Of a stretch of DNA of 64,000 nucleotides, positions 21,350 to 33,216 are shown piece by piece (position 1 is the first letter of the stretch; each line of letters opens with the position of its first letter). The notes beneath the pieces were generated by a model. The model ran no database searches. It had not been told where the DNA came from and was given only the letters and a program-made list of their open reading frames with translations. Source of the DNA: Cocos nucifera (taxonomy: Eukaryota; Streptophyta; Magnoliopsida; Arecales; Arecaceae); assembly GCA_006176705.1 (NCBI GenBank), contig QRFJ01005019.1:1-64000 (forward strand), given 5' to 3'. The position numbers and the translations under genes are program-made.

Positions 21350-24215
21350 GAAAATATGCAGGATTTCATGCTTGAATTTCAAAATATTTTTTGAAATAAA
21401 TCATAGCAGAAGATGCAGATTAAACTATTTAATCTATAAAAGCATGTAATCCAATTACTAAACCCCACATCTAGGATCTATAACATATCGTAATGCATGC
21501 ATAAATCTAAAAATAAAAGAGGCTTTGGTATTGATCAGATCAATATCCTAGATCTAGAATAGTTGTAGATCAAACCCTAGATTTCATCTAGATAAAAAAG
21601 AGATCTGATGTCTTACCTTCATGCTGGTCGAGAACTTCGTGGTTGATTCCTGATGTTGCACTTGCTGCTTGGAACTGCAAACTTCTCCAGCCTCTATAGA
21701 AAGTCCACATGAAGCTGCAAACACAGATTTGAGGTTCGTCGAACGAAGATCCACTCGAAATGCTAGTTTCTCATGGATCCCTCCTGATGGTTAATCTAAA
21801 ATTATTCTTCTAATCTCTTGGATACTCCAAGAGATGAAGAACACAAGAATGAATATGTGAGAAATCCAACTCTTGAATCTTCCAAAAAATCAGAAAATAA
21901 AAATTTGAAGAAAAGTCCTAAGAGAAGACACATCTTCTCTTTTAGGATATCAATGATTGATGTCCTAAAGACATCTCCATGTTAGGATAAGAGGAGACCT
22001 TCTCCTCTAGATTTTTCTTCATGCTTTTAGATCTCTTACTCTCTGATTTTCACATAAAAAATTTTTACAAAATTATGGAGAAGAAGGATTCTCAAGGAAA
22101 CCCTAAGAGAAGACCTTCTTCTCTTCTTCTTCTCTCATCAGGACATGATCAGATCATGCCCAAAGATGACCACCATGTCCTAACTTCTTGGAGCAATCAT
22201 CCTCCACGTCCCTCACCTCTCCCTCTCTAATTTTTTAGTGGTAGAAATATCTCAAAAGATTGTAAAGAAAGAGCCTTGAAAGAAAATCTAAGAGAAGACA
22301 TTCTTCTCTTCCTTTTTCTCTCAACCGAACATCAACGTTTGGTGTCCTAAAGAAACCAAACCTGAAAGAATATGCATGCCTGAATCCCTCATGCCCCTCT
22401 CCTCTTTTTCCTCTCTCCTTTTTGTGGAACTATAGGTAATATCATGCCAGCCCCCTATAAAAGTGGCGCCCTCCAATTTGAAAGGTTGACTAGGTCAAAA
22501 GAACTAGTTTTAATGGATTTTATGGAGTTTGGGGGACCATCCAACTCTTGGATGCCTCCTCTATTTTTGTGGCATGAGAACCCAGAAATTCACACACAAA
22601 ATGAAGGGAAAAAAGGTGACAAAAATCTGGTGGCATTGGTAAAGAATTTCAAAGGAAGGGAGGAATAGTTTAGGATTCAAGGGGCTCTTTCAAAAGGAAA
22701 CAAACCCAAACCACTTTCCATATTTGACAAGGTGAAAGTTTAATTAATCTCTTCAAATATTTGAAGCATGGAGAAACATTCTTAACATGAGAAAGCTCAC
22801 ATAAAAAATCTAAAAAAATAAGTGCAGCATGGGCTTCTTTGTGGTGCAAGGAAATTAGGCGAGTCCTAATCTAACTTTGACTCTTCAATTAAAACTAAGT
22901 CAAACTTAATTTCAAACCCAATTCCAATTAGATTTATTTTAACCCAATTAATAAAAAATTTTAATTTAATTAAGAGTCTAATTAAATTATATTTAAATAA
23001 TATTTAAATCTGATTTAATTTTTAATCGAATTAGAAATTAGGTGCACTCAAGTCCTAGTCAAATAGGGACTTATTCTTCCTTACAATTGGCTTATCTAAT
23101 AAACTAATTAGACTTAATCCAATTAAATTAAAACTAATTTTAATTAAATATAATGCAATTAGACTTGATTTCAACCTAATTTCTCAGTCAAATTGAGCCA
23201 TTTAGCAATCTAATTGCTAATCGATCCTCTTACAATACTTGCATTATATCAAATATCAATCATATTTAGAACGATTCTAAATTATTGATCAACCATCTGA
23301 TCAGATTACAATCACTTATGTGTGTGATCCCGTAGGTTTAAACCTAAGTCAGTAGCATAGAAACTAATTTTTGTACCAATCAAAATGATCATCTAGCAAT
23401 GGTACCCGATGTTTGGATAGGTCGAATGTATGCAAAGCAACATTCTTAGAACCCTAGCCCATGGTTACCATATAATTCATCCCTTTGATCAATAATACTC
23501 AAGTTGACTTCGAGTAAGCTATCAATACTCATATAAGTCATTTTTAGTATATTTCAAAATTTTGCAAATCTCATGACTCCTCATGAGGATTATCTAGGAC
23601 TAGATTTTGTAAAATTAAAACATAGCAAGTCATTCTCTTTCTAAATTTAATCAAGAGTGATCAATCCCATCTTGACTCACACACTGACTCTATAAGTACT
23701 TGACTGTATCTAAAAATTTTTCAAACCTATATTAGAAATATAGGCAGTCTGGCACCAAAGTATAGTGAATTGCTTGCAAGTCACCATAGTGATCTCAGGT
23801 CGAAGGAACACTTATATCCATTGGCCTTAGCTAGCTACTCTTGATAGTAGTGTGCTACATTGGTCATGTTTAGTATGGATGTATTCCTACATCTCATCTG
23901 GATGCCATACCAGTGTCTTCACACCACTTGGTTATGAGGACAATCAGCGCATATGGCATACAGCGATCTACACTCGATAAGTTATCGTCCTTGTTAATAA
24001 CTTATCATTTAATTATGAACAGATTAAGAACCATCCAATAAATCCTTCTTTATCAATTGATTATGATTTTAAGGACTTCATCATAATTTAAGAGTTTATT
24101 TAAGAAAGATAAAACTTTTATAATGAACCAGTTAAATAACTATTATTACTAGATAATTCATATACTAATTCCAATCATCTACCACTTAGATAATTGGCTT
24201 TAGGATATATTTTCC
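21350..24215 (-). mobile_element. Copia family-B 3' LTR, reverse
   Basis: On the minus strand it starts ATTGGAAAATATATCC, next to a purine tract (CCAAGTGAGAG) and the end of pol, so it is a 3' LTR. It shares long similarity with the forward fragment at 10566-12648 but differs in the U5 half. The far end is uncertain: TGCAGGATTTC at about 21358 is the nearest TG...CA style border, and the antisense Tat ORF resumes at 21345 or below. Open frames inside it (22021-22230, 22444-22668) look like chance ORFs. Confidence 0.65.
21880..22430 (-). repeat. Three tandem 185-bp repeats, each with a hairpin
   Basis: AGAGAAGA followed 3-7 bases later by TCTTCTCT occurs at 21921, 22106 and 22291, exactly 185 bp apart each time. 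Surrounding sequence repeats as well, for example GTCCTAA-type motifs and CTCTAATTTTT/CTCTGATTTTC blocks. The units have diverged. The forward family-B fragment at 10566-12648 does not show this array. Confidence 0.7.
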
Positions 24216-24466
24216 AATAACTCTCACTTGGACTAAATCCAATCAGAATGATATCAAATATTCTATCTTCTACTTGAGTTCATAGAACTCTTTAGTTCTA
24301 AGGCCTTAGCAAATGGATCGATCAAGTTCTCCTTCTTTATCGATCTTTCAAAAATCAACGTCACCCTGATCTAAAATCAAAGGTGATAGTGAAGCAAAAT
24401 ATGCTCGTCCTTCGATTCTTTAGTCTGAGTTATGGCTTTAGTGCTATGATAGGACTGGACCATCGG
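24216..24466 (-). pseudogene. 3' end of a family-B copia pol
   Basis: The minus strand reads IDKEGELDRSIC*GLRTKEF followed by YELK before the purine tract and LTR. This resembles the C-terminus of a copia RNase H domain. The rest of pol is cut off at 24466, where element C was inserted. The last five bases, ATCGG (24462-24466), should be C's target duplication. Confidence 0.6.
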
Positions 24467-26741
24467 TGAAGGGAAAGGGAAAAACCTATTTTTTGGATCA
24501 CGTTCGTTCTGATCTGATTGGATCAGGAGGGATATTTTAAAAAAATTTTCTCTAAGATCCTAAATAGATCTAAGACTCCTCAGATCTAATCTTATTGATC
24601 TAATAATAAAATTAAAAATAAAAATAAAATCTAATTTAATTATATCTTTATTTTGGATAATCCAATTATCCTATGATGATGTTGATGTTTGCTTGAGGTT
24701 CTGGATGTAGCCATGCAAGTTCCTGACCTCTACCGATATCCACTCGAATAGGATCTGAAGATCTTCTCCTTCTCAATCAATCCTCTAAAAATTAGATCTA
24801 GATCTAATTTTGAAGGTCTTCAAAATGGCTTTTAAAGAACAGTCGTTATCTCTCGCAACAGTGCTGCCTTCTTTCTTTTCTGGTGCCTTTCACTTGCTTG
24901 GATCGCACCTTGTTCGTGCCCAAAAGCCCTTGGGCATGGAAAGGAGAGAGAGGATCAGAGGGTGGCATGGAGAAGGAGGGAGAGGGACTATGTGGCATGG
25001 GCTAAAGATAGAAGAATTGAATTCTAGGTGCAGACAGGATTTATATAGATCCTATTACGCCATGCAGTGCCACATCATCCTAACCAATCATGGTCCTTTG
25101 TGCAATTAGATCTAAATCTGATTGATGGGATGACATCATCCGATCTAATAAGATAAGAGACCCTCAAAAACCTCCTTAGGTGGTTGCAAGATTGGGTCAA
25201 ACAAGACTTCTTGGCACCACACAGTTTAATCCCATCTGTATGGAACTCTATCTTTGATCCTCATGGGGTGCATGCCTTCCTAGGTGTGTGCCCCCTTCCT
25301 GTCTGCTTTTTAGTAGGGGGACAAGTCCCCAGGTACTCTCCTATGAGTGCATGACATATGGGCAGATGTCTAAGTATCCAGGATCAATATTTGATCAATG
25401 TCCGAAGACAAGATTTAGCAGATGATGGAAAATGGTAGGTGTTATCTCAAATTTATCTCACAAATTAACACAACCTTTTTCTGACTTGGACAAGCTCCAG
25501 TCAGACCAAATAAATGTTCCTAAGTGAGCTCAAACACATTTGGCTCAGTCGAGAGAAGCTTTAATGATTGTTAAAGGAGAGCATTAGACTCAATCATGTG
25601 CTAACACGATTTTTTTGAATCTAATTGAATCTTATTCAAATCAATTGAACATGATTAATCCAATTGATGATATTCAGATCCAAACTGTTGTTTGTGTGAT
25701 CAAGTTAGGTTTAGTTCCATATGGTAATGGGATATATCGTGATCTCTATCATCGACATCATCGAAATACCTTCCGATGGATTAGAACTTTTTTGATTCAG
25801 ATAACTAGTATGATCGATCATCCAAATCATTCTAATTGCTCCCAAAATCCAATAATGACACCTAGCAGCCTATGGTGGCAACCCATCAGAACTGAAAGTG
25901 AACCTCTTGGTGCAGTTACCTATATGATTAATTTCTTCTATCTTGAGCTCCGACCGGATAAGGGTTTTGGTGATCTCGTCAAATCCTAATTTTTGTCATA
26001 TGAATTAATCATTTGATTCAAGTCCAATATAAAAATCCTAATAGAAACTCTTTCTATTATTTTACTCTGCCATGGCCATGGGCTTATGGACTTGATTCTC
26101 ATGATCATCATAGGGCTACTCCTCATCTACTGAGGTAGATAGATCTCCTATTGGTACAATCCAATTCTTGCAATGCACATGCTATAGCCAATATACACCT
26201 TAGGATTTCGAATGGCTAGGAGACCGAGTTATGGTTTAATCAAACTACAACACCCTCAAGATGAACTATCGATAAACCTCAGGTTAAAGAACCAGACACA
26301 CTACTGCAGGTTCAAGCCAGTCATCGATGAGAAGGTAGACTTTCTCATGACTGCTCGAGGTGGTCACGCTCAGTGCCCTGGTTCTCTAACGAGTACCTAT
26401 ACTCTCACTCTGATATCTCTACACCATAGACTCAAGACTCATGTATCCAAAAGAAGCTATCATGCACCAACCTTTCGGATCAATCACCATCCTCATGATG
26501 ATTCTACGGTTGGGAGCATTTTATGAGTTAATAATGAAAATTCATGTCTTAAATTTTTAGCTTTTGAAAATATGAACTATCATTACCATTAACTCAAATA
26601 GATGTATCACAGACACTTTCAAATACACACTATGATAGAAAATAATTTATTTTATTATTTATAGTTAAAATTATAATTTTGCCCTTAGCAGTGTATTACA
26701 AGTGTTAACCAATTTAGCTTCTAGGGCACATATATTTAACA
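24467..26741 (-). mobile_element. 3' LTR of element C
   Basis: 2275 bp, plus-strand ends TGAAGGGAAAGG and ATATTTAACA. It is homologous to the young family-1 LTRs throughout but has many substitutions and a weak W-box cluster (25370-25425). Two antisense frames seen in the young LTRs are still open here (25615-25989 and 26212-26526 on the plus strand). Confidence 0.9.
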
Positions 26742-27250
26742 AACACCCACTTGATCTAAAGTCAATTGGCTACAAATCTAAGTCCCATCTTCTCAAGGTG
26801 GGCTTCGATCTTTTGCAGGCCCAATGACTTTGTAAGTGGGTCTGCCACATTATCTGTGGAGTCGACACTCTTGACCTTGATGTAACCTTTCTCGAGGTAA
26901 TCGCAGATGAGGTGGTATCACCGCTCGATGTGCTTAAATTTCTGATGAGACCTCAGCCTCTTAGAAAGGGCTATGGCGCCATTATTATCGCAATACAGAG
27001 GAAAGGCATCCGATGGCATCACTCCGATCTCTGTGGTAAACTTCTTATACCAAAATACCTCCTTTGCAGCTTCTGACGTAGTGATGTACTCTACTTTCAT
27101 GATGGAATCTGCTATCTTTGTCTGCTTGGAACTCTTCCAACTGACAGCATCACCATTACATAAATAGACTTTCAGATGTTGACTTTTCATCATCTATATC
27201 GAATATAAAATCCAAGTATATATATCCCTGGACTTGGAGTTCTCCATTAC
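26742..27250 (-). pseudogene. Element C RNase H remnant
   Basis: The polypurine tract (AAGTGGGTGT read on the minus strand) is next to the LTR. The longest open piece is 27193-26918: ADSIMKVEYITTSEAAKEVF and LYCDNNGAIALSKRLRS. The catalytic Asp of LYCDNNG is kept and MEAEY is MKVEY. The terminal Trp of ANW is TGA and there are several further stops. Confidence 0.85.
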
Positions 27251-28551
27251 CAAAAACTAACATCATATCCTTAGTTCTTCTTAAGTACTTAAGGATACAT
27301 TTCACAGAAATCTAATGTTCTTCACTTGGATTCGACTGATATCTGCTTGTGATACTCATAGCATGGGCTATATTAGGTCGTGTACATAATGTGGCATACA
27401 TGAGGCTCCCTATTGCTGAAGCATAAGGGATCTTGCTCATGGATTCAATCTCTTCGGTGTGTTAGGACACATTTTCTTTGAGAGATAAATGCCATGTCTG
27501 ATCGGTACCAATCCCTCTTGGAGTTTTCCATGCTAAACCTCTTTAGCACTTTCTCTATGTACATCTTCTATGAAAGACCTAGCATCCAATTCGGTTTATC
27601 TCTATAGACCTTAATTCCTAGAATAAAAGATGCTTCTCCTAGGTCTTTCATGGAGAATTCTTTAGATAACTATATTTTAACTATGGTCAACATGAAAATA
27701 TCATTCCCAATAACGAGGATATCATGCATGTACAGTATGAGGAAGACAATAGCACTCCTACTGATCTTTTTGAAAACACATGGTTCCTCCTCATTCTTGC
27801 TGAAACCAAATAATTTGACCATATCATTAAAATGAGTATTCCAGCTTCGAGATGCTTGCTTAAGTCTATATATGGACCTTTGCAGCTTGCATACTTTATG
27901 ATCAACATCATTAGATGTGAAATCTAGTGGCTTTTTCATATAGATATCTTCCTCAAGGTATCCATTTAAGAATACCATTTTCACATCTATTTGCCATATT
28001 TCATAATTGAAATAGACTGCAACAGTAAGCAATGTGCAAATAGATTTTAATATGGCTACTGATGAAAAGGTATCCTGATAGTCAATTCCTTCGCACTGAC
28101 TATACTCTTTTGCCACTAATCTAGCTTTGAATGTCTTCACATTCTCATATGTACCAATCTTTCTCTTGTAGATCCATTTACACCCAATAGGTATTATACC
28201 TTCTGATGGATCTACCAAGATCTAGACTTGGTTTGAGTGCATCGAGTCAATTTTTGACTTCATTGCCTCTAACCATTTTTTGGAGTCGATATCTGATATC
28301 GCCTCATCATAGGTTTTGGGATCATCACCATGAACTCCATTACCTACGAGGAACATTTGTTCTACTTCTGCTGAAATAGTACCTAAGTACCTCTCAGGGG
28401 GATGAAAAATCCTTTCCAATCTATGAGATAGAGGAGGTAGTGATTGTATTGGCTCAACCTGATTTGGTTCCATAGGGTCCTTAGCTCGTTGCTCCTATGA
28501 GATTTTTTTCTCGAGCTTGATCTGCTTTCCAATGCCACCATCTTGAATAAA
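27251..28551 (-). pseudogene. Element C reverse transcriptase remnant
   Basis: A 182-residue open piece (28218-27670) runs from GCKWIYKRKIG through FLNGYLEEDIYM. The active site is YMHD instead of YVDD (27721-27732), which should kill polymerase activity. The linker before it (28473-28222) is in the same frame as the integrase end across the shared TAG (CTA at 28552-28554 on the plus strand). A downstream frameshift splits the palm and thumb region. Confidence 0.85.
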
Positions 28552-29280
28552 CTATTTTTTAAGAAAGATGGCATGCTGACTCACAATCATATTATGGTCT
28601 TCTGGAATGTAGAAATAATATTCTAATGACTCTTTAGGATATCCTATGAATCGAGCTCTAAAGGAACTATAGTCTAACTTATCCGCTTGTTGTTTTTTGA
28701 TATGAGCCGGGTAATCCCAAATTTTGAGATGACTCAGACTTGCTTTCTTATCATGCCATATTTCATACGATGTGGTAGGAATGGTTTTAGAGGGAATCCT
28801 ATTTAATAAAAATATAGCAGTTAACAGACTATGTCCCCATAGAAAATCAGAAAGATCTATGAAGCTCATCATAGATCAGACCAATCTAATAAGGTTCGAT
28901 TTCTCCATTCTAAAACTCTATTAAGTTAAGGTGTTCCAGATGAAGTCCATTGAGAGACTATAACATTTTGCTTGAGATAGCCCAGGAATTTTCAACTAAG
29001 GTATTCACCTCCTCGATCTGATCGAAGAATCTTAATGGATTTTTCAATTTGCTTTTCAACTTTATGTCTGAATTTTATAAACTTCTCAAAGGCTTCAGAC
29101 TTATGTCTCATAAGATACACATACCCATACCGAGATAAATCATCGTTAAAGGTTATGAAGTAGTCAAAGTTGTCTCTAGCCAGCATATCAAATGGACCGC
29201 ACACATCAGTATGTATTAGGGCAAGTAGTTCCGTGGCCCTTTTCCCATATCCTACGAAAGGAAGATTAGTCATATTTTAC
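28552..29280 (-). pseudogene. Element C integrase remnant
   Basis: 29273-28992 encodes HTDVCGPF (first Asp) through LRSDRGGEY (second Asp). 28872-28552 encodes MMSFIDLSDFLWGHSLL to FLKK, ending in the TAG also found in A, D and E. The segment between, which should carry the catalytic Glu, has stops and changes (28895-28985). Confidence 0.85.
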
Positions 29281-29934
29281 TATGAAGACATGATTCATAA
29301 ATTGGATATGACTCGAAAGTCAACAAACTCAGTAGTCTGATTTTTTTTAATTTATTAATCTTATTTTCTGCTATATGACCTAGCTTTGGGTGCCATAGAT
29401 ACCTATCGTTTGGACTATCCCTGGGTCGTTTTGATCTTATGGCATTCACATTTTGCTCGATATTAAAGATAGATACATCAATATGTAACTGGTAGAGATC
29501 GTTAATAAAAAATTATGTATAATTTTCTTTTAATAAAAAATATTACAATGATCCTTAAGAAAACTAATTACATAGCATTCTTGTGCTAAACATGAAACAG
29601 AAATCAAATTCCCACTTGTAGTAGGCACATAATAACAATCCCTAACTACTAAATCTAAGCCAGACAGTAGTCGAAGAGAATAGATTTTCATGGCTACAGC
29701 AGCAATCCTTGCTTTATTTTCGATGTGTAGGATCATCTCACCATCCCTCAGCCTCCTGCTATCCTCAAGATCTTGCATAGAAGTGCACAAATAAGCACTA
29801 GAACTAGAGTCAAGCCTCCAACTGGATGTAGAAGAAATCATAAGGTTAGATTCAATAACGAGCATACCTCCAGAAGGACCTGTCTCCTTCTTATTCTTCA
29901 GGGTGGCCAGGTATGTAGGGTAGTCTACTTTCAA
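29281..29934 (-). pseudogene. Element C protease and pre-integrase remnant
   Basis: The open frame 29934-29530 includes the start of the protease; the catalytic motif reads LDSSSSAYL, so the Gly of DSG is lost. The continuation with the HLRLGH-type zinc region (29520-29290) is shifted and contains stops. Confidence 0.85.
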
Positions 29935-30690
29935 TGGCCCTCAATATTACAATGGAAATACATTTTTTTGTCAACAATTTTATTCTTCAGTTCTGCCTTC
30001 CTTTTCTCTCCACCTTCCACCTATTTTTTCACAAACTTCTTCTTTTCAAAAAATTTTCTTTTGGAAGAAGTTCGTTCCATAGCAAGTACTGAGCCTTTAG
30101 AATCTTTTATGGAAAGTTCAATAGTAACCAGCATATTCATAACCTCCACCAGAGTATTTTGAAGTTTATGCATATGGTAGTTTATGATGAACTATCCATA
30201 TGCATCAGTCAAGGATTGCAGAATTATATCATTTTGTAGATCCTAGTCTAACTTCACTTCAAGCTTCTCAAGCTCTTTTAAGTCCTTGATCATCATCAAA
30301 TAATGATCTTGGACTGACTGCCCATCATACATTTTAGTCTTAAATAGTCATTTAGTGACCTAATATTTGGTTGCACGATTCTATTCACCAAACAACTCTT
30401 GCAGGCGAGCCAGGCATTCTTGATATCTTCATGTTGGCATTGAAGCTCATTAAACATCGAGCCCAACATGTAGTATCTAGCCTTATTATCTTCATCCATT
30501 CATTTATCAAGAGATGCTCTCTGTTCAGTGGATGGACGAGCTAGTAAGGTGGAAGGATCTTGATCCAATACATGAGTCAACTTCTTAGAACCCAAAATAA
30601 TTTTGAAGTTTTAAAGCCTATCCTTGTAATTGGGTCTGATCAGTCTATGGGTATCAAGGATACGGGCTAGTGGGTTGGACACAGATGTTT
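29935..30690 (-). pseudogene. Element C gag remnant
   Basis: Gag is recognisable from DEDNKARYYMLGSMF (30499-30440) and the Lys-rich tail. The start ATG of D corresponds to ACA here. Stops include TAG at the codon before VTK (also in E) and TGA at 30348-30350, shared with A and D. A short deletion near 30400 shifts the frame. Confidence 0.8.
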
Positions 30691-32556
30691 TTCTTTTTTT
30701 TTTTTAGAGAGTCAAAGTTTCTAGTTAGATTTTATAATTAAGACTTGATCAATTTATTTAGGAGTTTGATTTTTAAATAAATTAGCTTCCACTATTTTCT
30801 CGGATTCCTATACTTTCTTTGTAGAGATGCAAAAATCTCCATAATTACTGATTTTTAGTGGGTGGTGCAGTCCCACCAACTGACACATCACCTCAGCTAA
30901 TAGTTATTAGTGATGGGTTAGCCAATGAGTGAACAACTCTTGTCCAATGATTCTCTAATTATGGTGTACTCAGACTTGATCTCTAATTCATGAATCTCAC
31001 CGTACCCAAAGTATTTATCTACTTCTTAGTTAAGTCAGACCCACCATTTGCACAGATTGGATTCCTAATTGGGTCTCTCATCATATCAAAAATATTGAGC
31101 CCAATCCATCCTCCAACTCGTAGCTTCCAATGCCTAATAGACATGGTTGCATCTTTTCAGTGCAACTGAACCACTGTGACTAGCTGAGAACAATCAACCT
31201 CAGAAAGGGCCCGTATATCTACAATGATTAAAGACCTTAGACTTAATCTTTTCTTAGGAAGATTTGATTTAGATCTCTTTAAACTTGACCTTATATAGCC
31301 ATAACCATTATGACTAACCTAGTGGCATGGGTTAGCTCGTATTATTAGCCACCTTATATCAGGATTGGATCGACAAATATGGCCAGGTAAGTGAGACCGG
31401 TGGAAGGGATATGCCATTAACTCGATAAGAATGCATTTGAGTTGAGTAGCTCCTAATTAAAAATCAGTCGATCGTATCTGTCAAACTTACCTTAGACACC
31501 AAATTATTGAGCCAGAACCAATTGGGTTAGCCTACAATCCAGACTCTAACCACTGAGCCTAATTAGGTCTTAACTTGATCGATCACTCATGTTACTCGAC
31601 CGTGATCCAGACTTAATCCCATTAGGTTAGTCAATTAATGTACTCTTGATCCTACCTAACCAACTCTTGATTCGGTTTGATAAACTATTAGACCTAATTG
31701 AGCTACCCAAGTCCGAACCCAATTTTATGAATATGTCTAAGATCTAAAAATTCTCAATTTTAGACCTAATATATTTTATAATCTTAATTCTCAATTAAAT
31801 TTGGGGTTCATAAATAAAACATGTGTATAAAATTCTAGGATTTCATGATTTAGGATTTTGCAGAAAATAAGTTTTGATTTTCGATTAAGATCGAACATGC
31901 TAGACCCCTACACACCATAAGAACACCCCATCGAATGGAAGGAGAGGGTCGTTAAATCCTACTTCGTTCTTATGATCGGATAGCCAAGAGGAATGGGTTA
32001 ATCAAAAATATGATAAATCTAAAAAATTAGTTAGATCTACATCATATATCATATATATAAAAATAAATATAACTAAAAATATGTTTTGCATACATCTCAT
32101 GTATCATATGATGCATATATTTAGATCTAAATTATCTCATAAATATCTAAAAATAAGATTTAAATTTGATCATATCAAATTAAAATTTATTTTAGATAAT
32201 TTTGTAGAACTATTCTACAACTAGTCTAAACATGCATCTATCATATCTCATATGAACAAATTAAATAAATTTATTTTTTATTTTTTAGATTTAATTATAA
32301 TATTTATAATATTAAAAAATAATAAATAAATAGATCTATAAATTATAATTAATTAAATAATAGTTATGATCATACTAGACTATACATAGAATAATTCTGT
32401 TCCTAGTCTAGTCATGCATCTCATACATCTTAGATCTATATTATTTAATTTTTAGGTTTTTAATTTTATATCTAATCACATCTAATGTGATATCTAAAAT
32501 TATCTAATTATTAGATTAAAAATAAATTAAAATTAGATCTAATGAATTATGCAACC
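30691..32556 (-). other. Element C 5' leader (untranslated)
   Basis: It is homologous to D's leader (35590-35840 plus 38128-39730). The nested stem-loop is present (inner arms 31966-31976 and 31914-31924, 10 Watson-Crick pairs plus one G-U). A splice donor AAG|GTAAGT is kept near 31495; the acceptor region is an A-run (30697-30710) and is probably dead. There is no coding potential beyond chance ORFs. Confidence 0.75.
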
Positions 32557-32570
32557 TGGCTCTAATACCA
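32557..32570 (-). other. Primer binding site of element C
   Basis: The minus strand reads TGGTATTAGAGCC, one transition away from TGGTATCAGAGCC, complementary to the 3' end of initiator tRNA-Met. It is two bases from the LTR end. Confidence 0.85.
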
Positions 32571-32572
32571 AT

Positions 32573-33216
32573 TGAAGGGAAAAGCCTTATTTTTCAGATC
32601 AGGTTCGTTCTGATCTGATTGGATCAGGAGGAATATTTTAAAAATATTTTCTCTAAGATTCTAATCAGATCTGAGATTTCTTAAATTTGATCTTATTAAT
32701 TTGATACTAAAAATAAAAATAAAAATTAAATCTAATTTAATTATACTTTTATTTTGGGTAATCCAATTATCCTATGATGATTCCGATGTTTGCCTGAGGT
32801 TCTGAATGTAGCCATGCAAGCACCTGACCTCTACTGATATCCACTCAGATAAGATCTAGAGGTCTTCTCCTTTTCAATCAATCCTCTAAAAATTTGATCT
32901 AGATCTAATCTTGAACGTCTTCAAAACTGCTTTTGAAGAATAGTCATTGTCTCTTGCAGCAGTGCTGCCTTTTTCCTTTTCTGGCACATTTAACTTGCTT
33001 GGATCAAGTCCCTTGGACGTGAAGAGAAAAATTTGATCAGAGGGTGGCATGGAGGAGGGAGAGGGGCAATGTGGCATGGGCTAAAGTCAGAAGAATTAAA
33101 TTCTAGGTGTAGATAGGGTTTATATAGATCCTGCTGCGCCATGCAGTACCACATCATCCTGACCAATCACGATCCTTTGTGCAAGCAGATCTAAATCTGA
33201 TTGATGGGATGACATC
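32573..33216 (-). mobile_element. 5' LTR of element C, proximal part
   Basis: It starts TGAAGGGAAAAGCC and follows the C 3' LTR sequence until 33216, where element D begins. ACATC (33212-33216) is D's target site, repeated at 48967-48971. The LTR then continues for 42 bp. Confidence 0.9.

Noticed and set aside
22444..22668. 74-residue ORF
   Set aside because: Inside the reverse family-B LTR, antisense to it, no domain or context.
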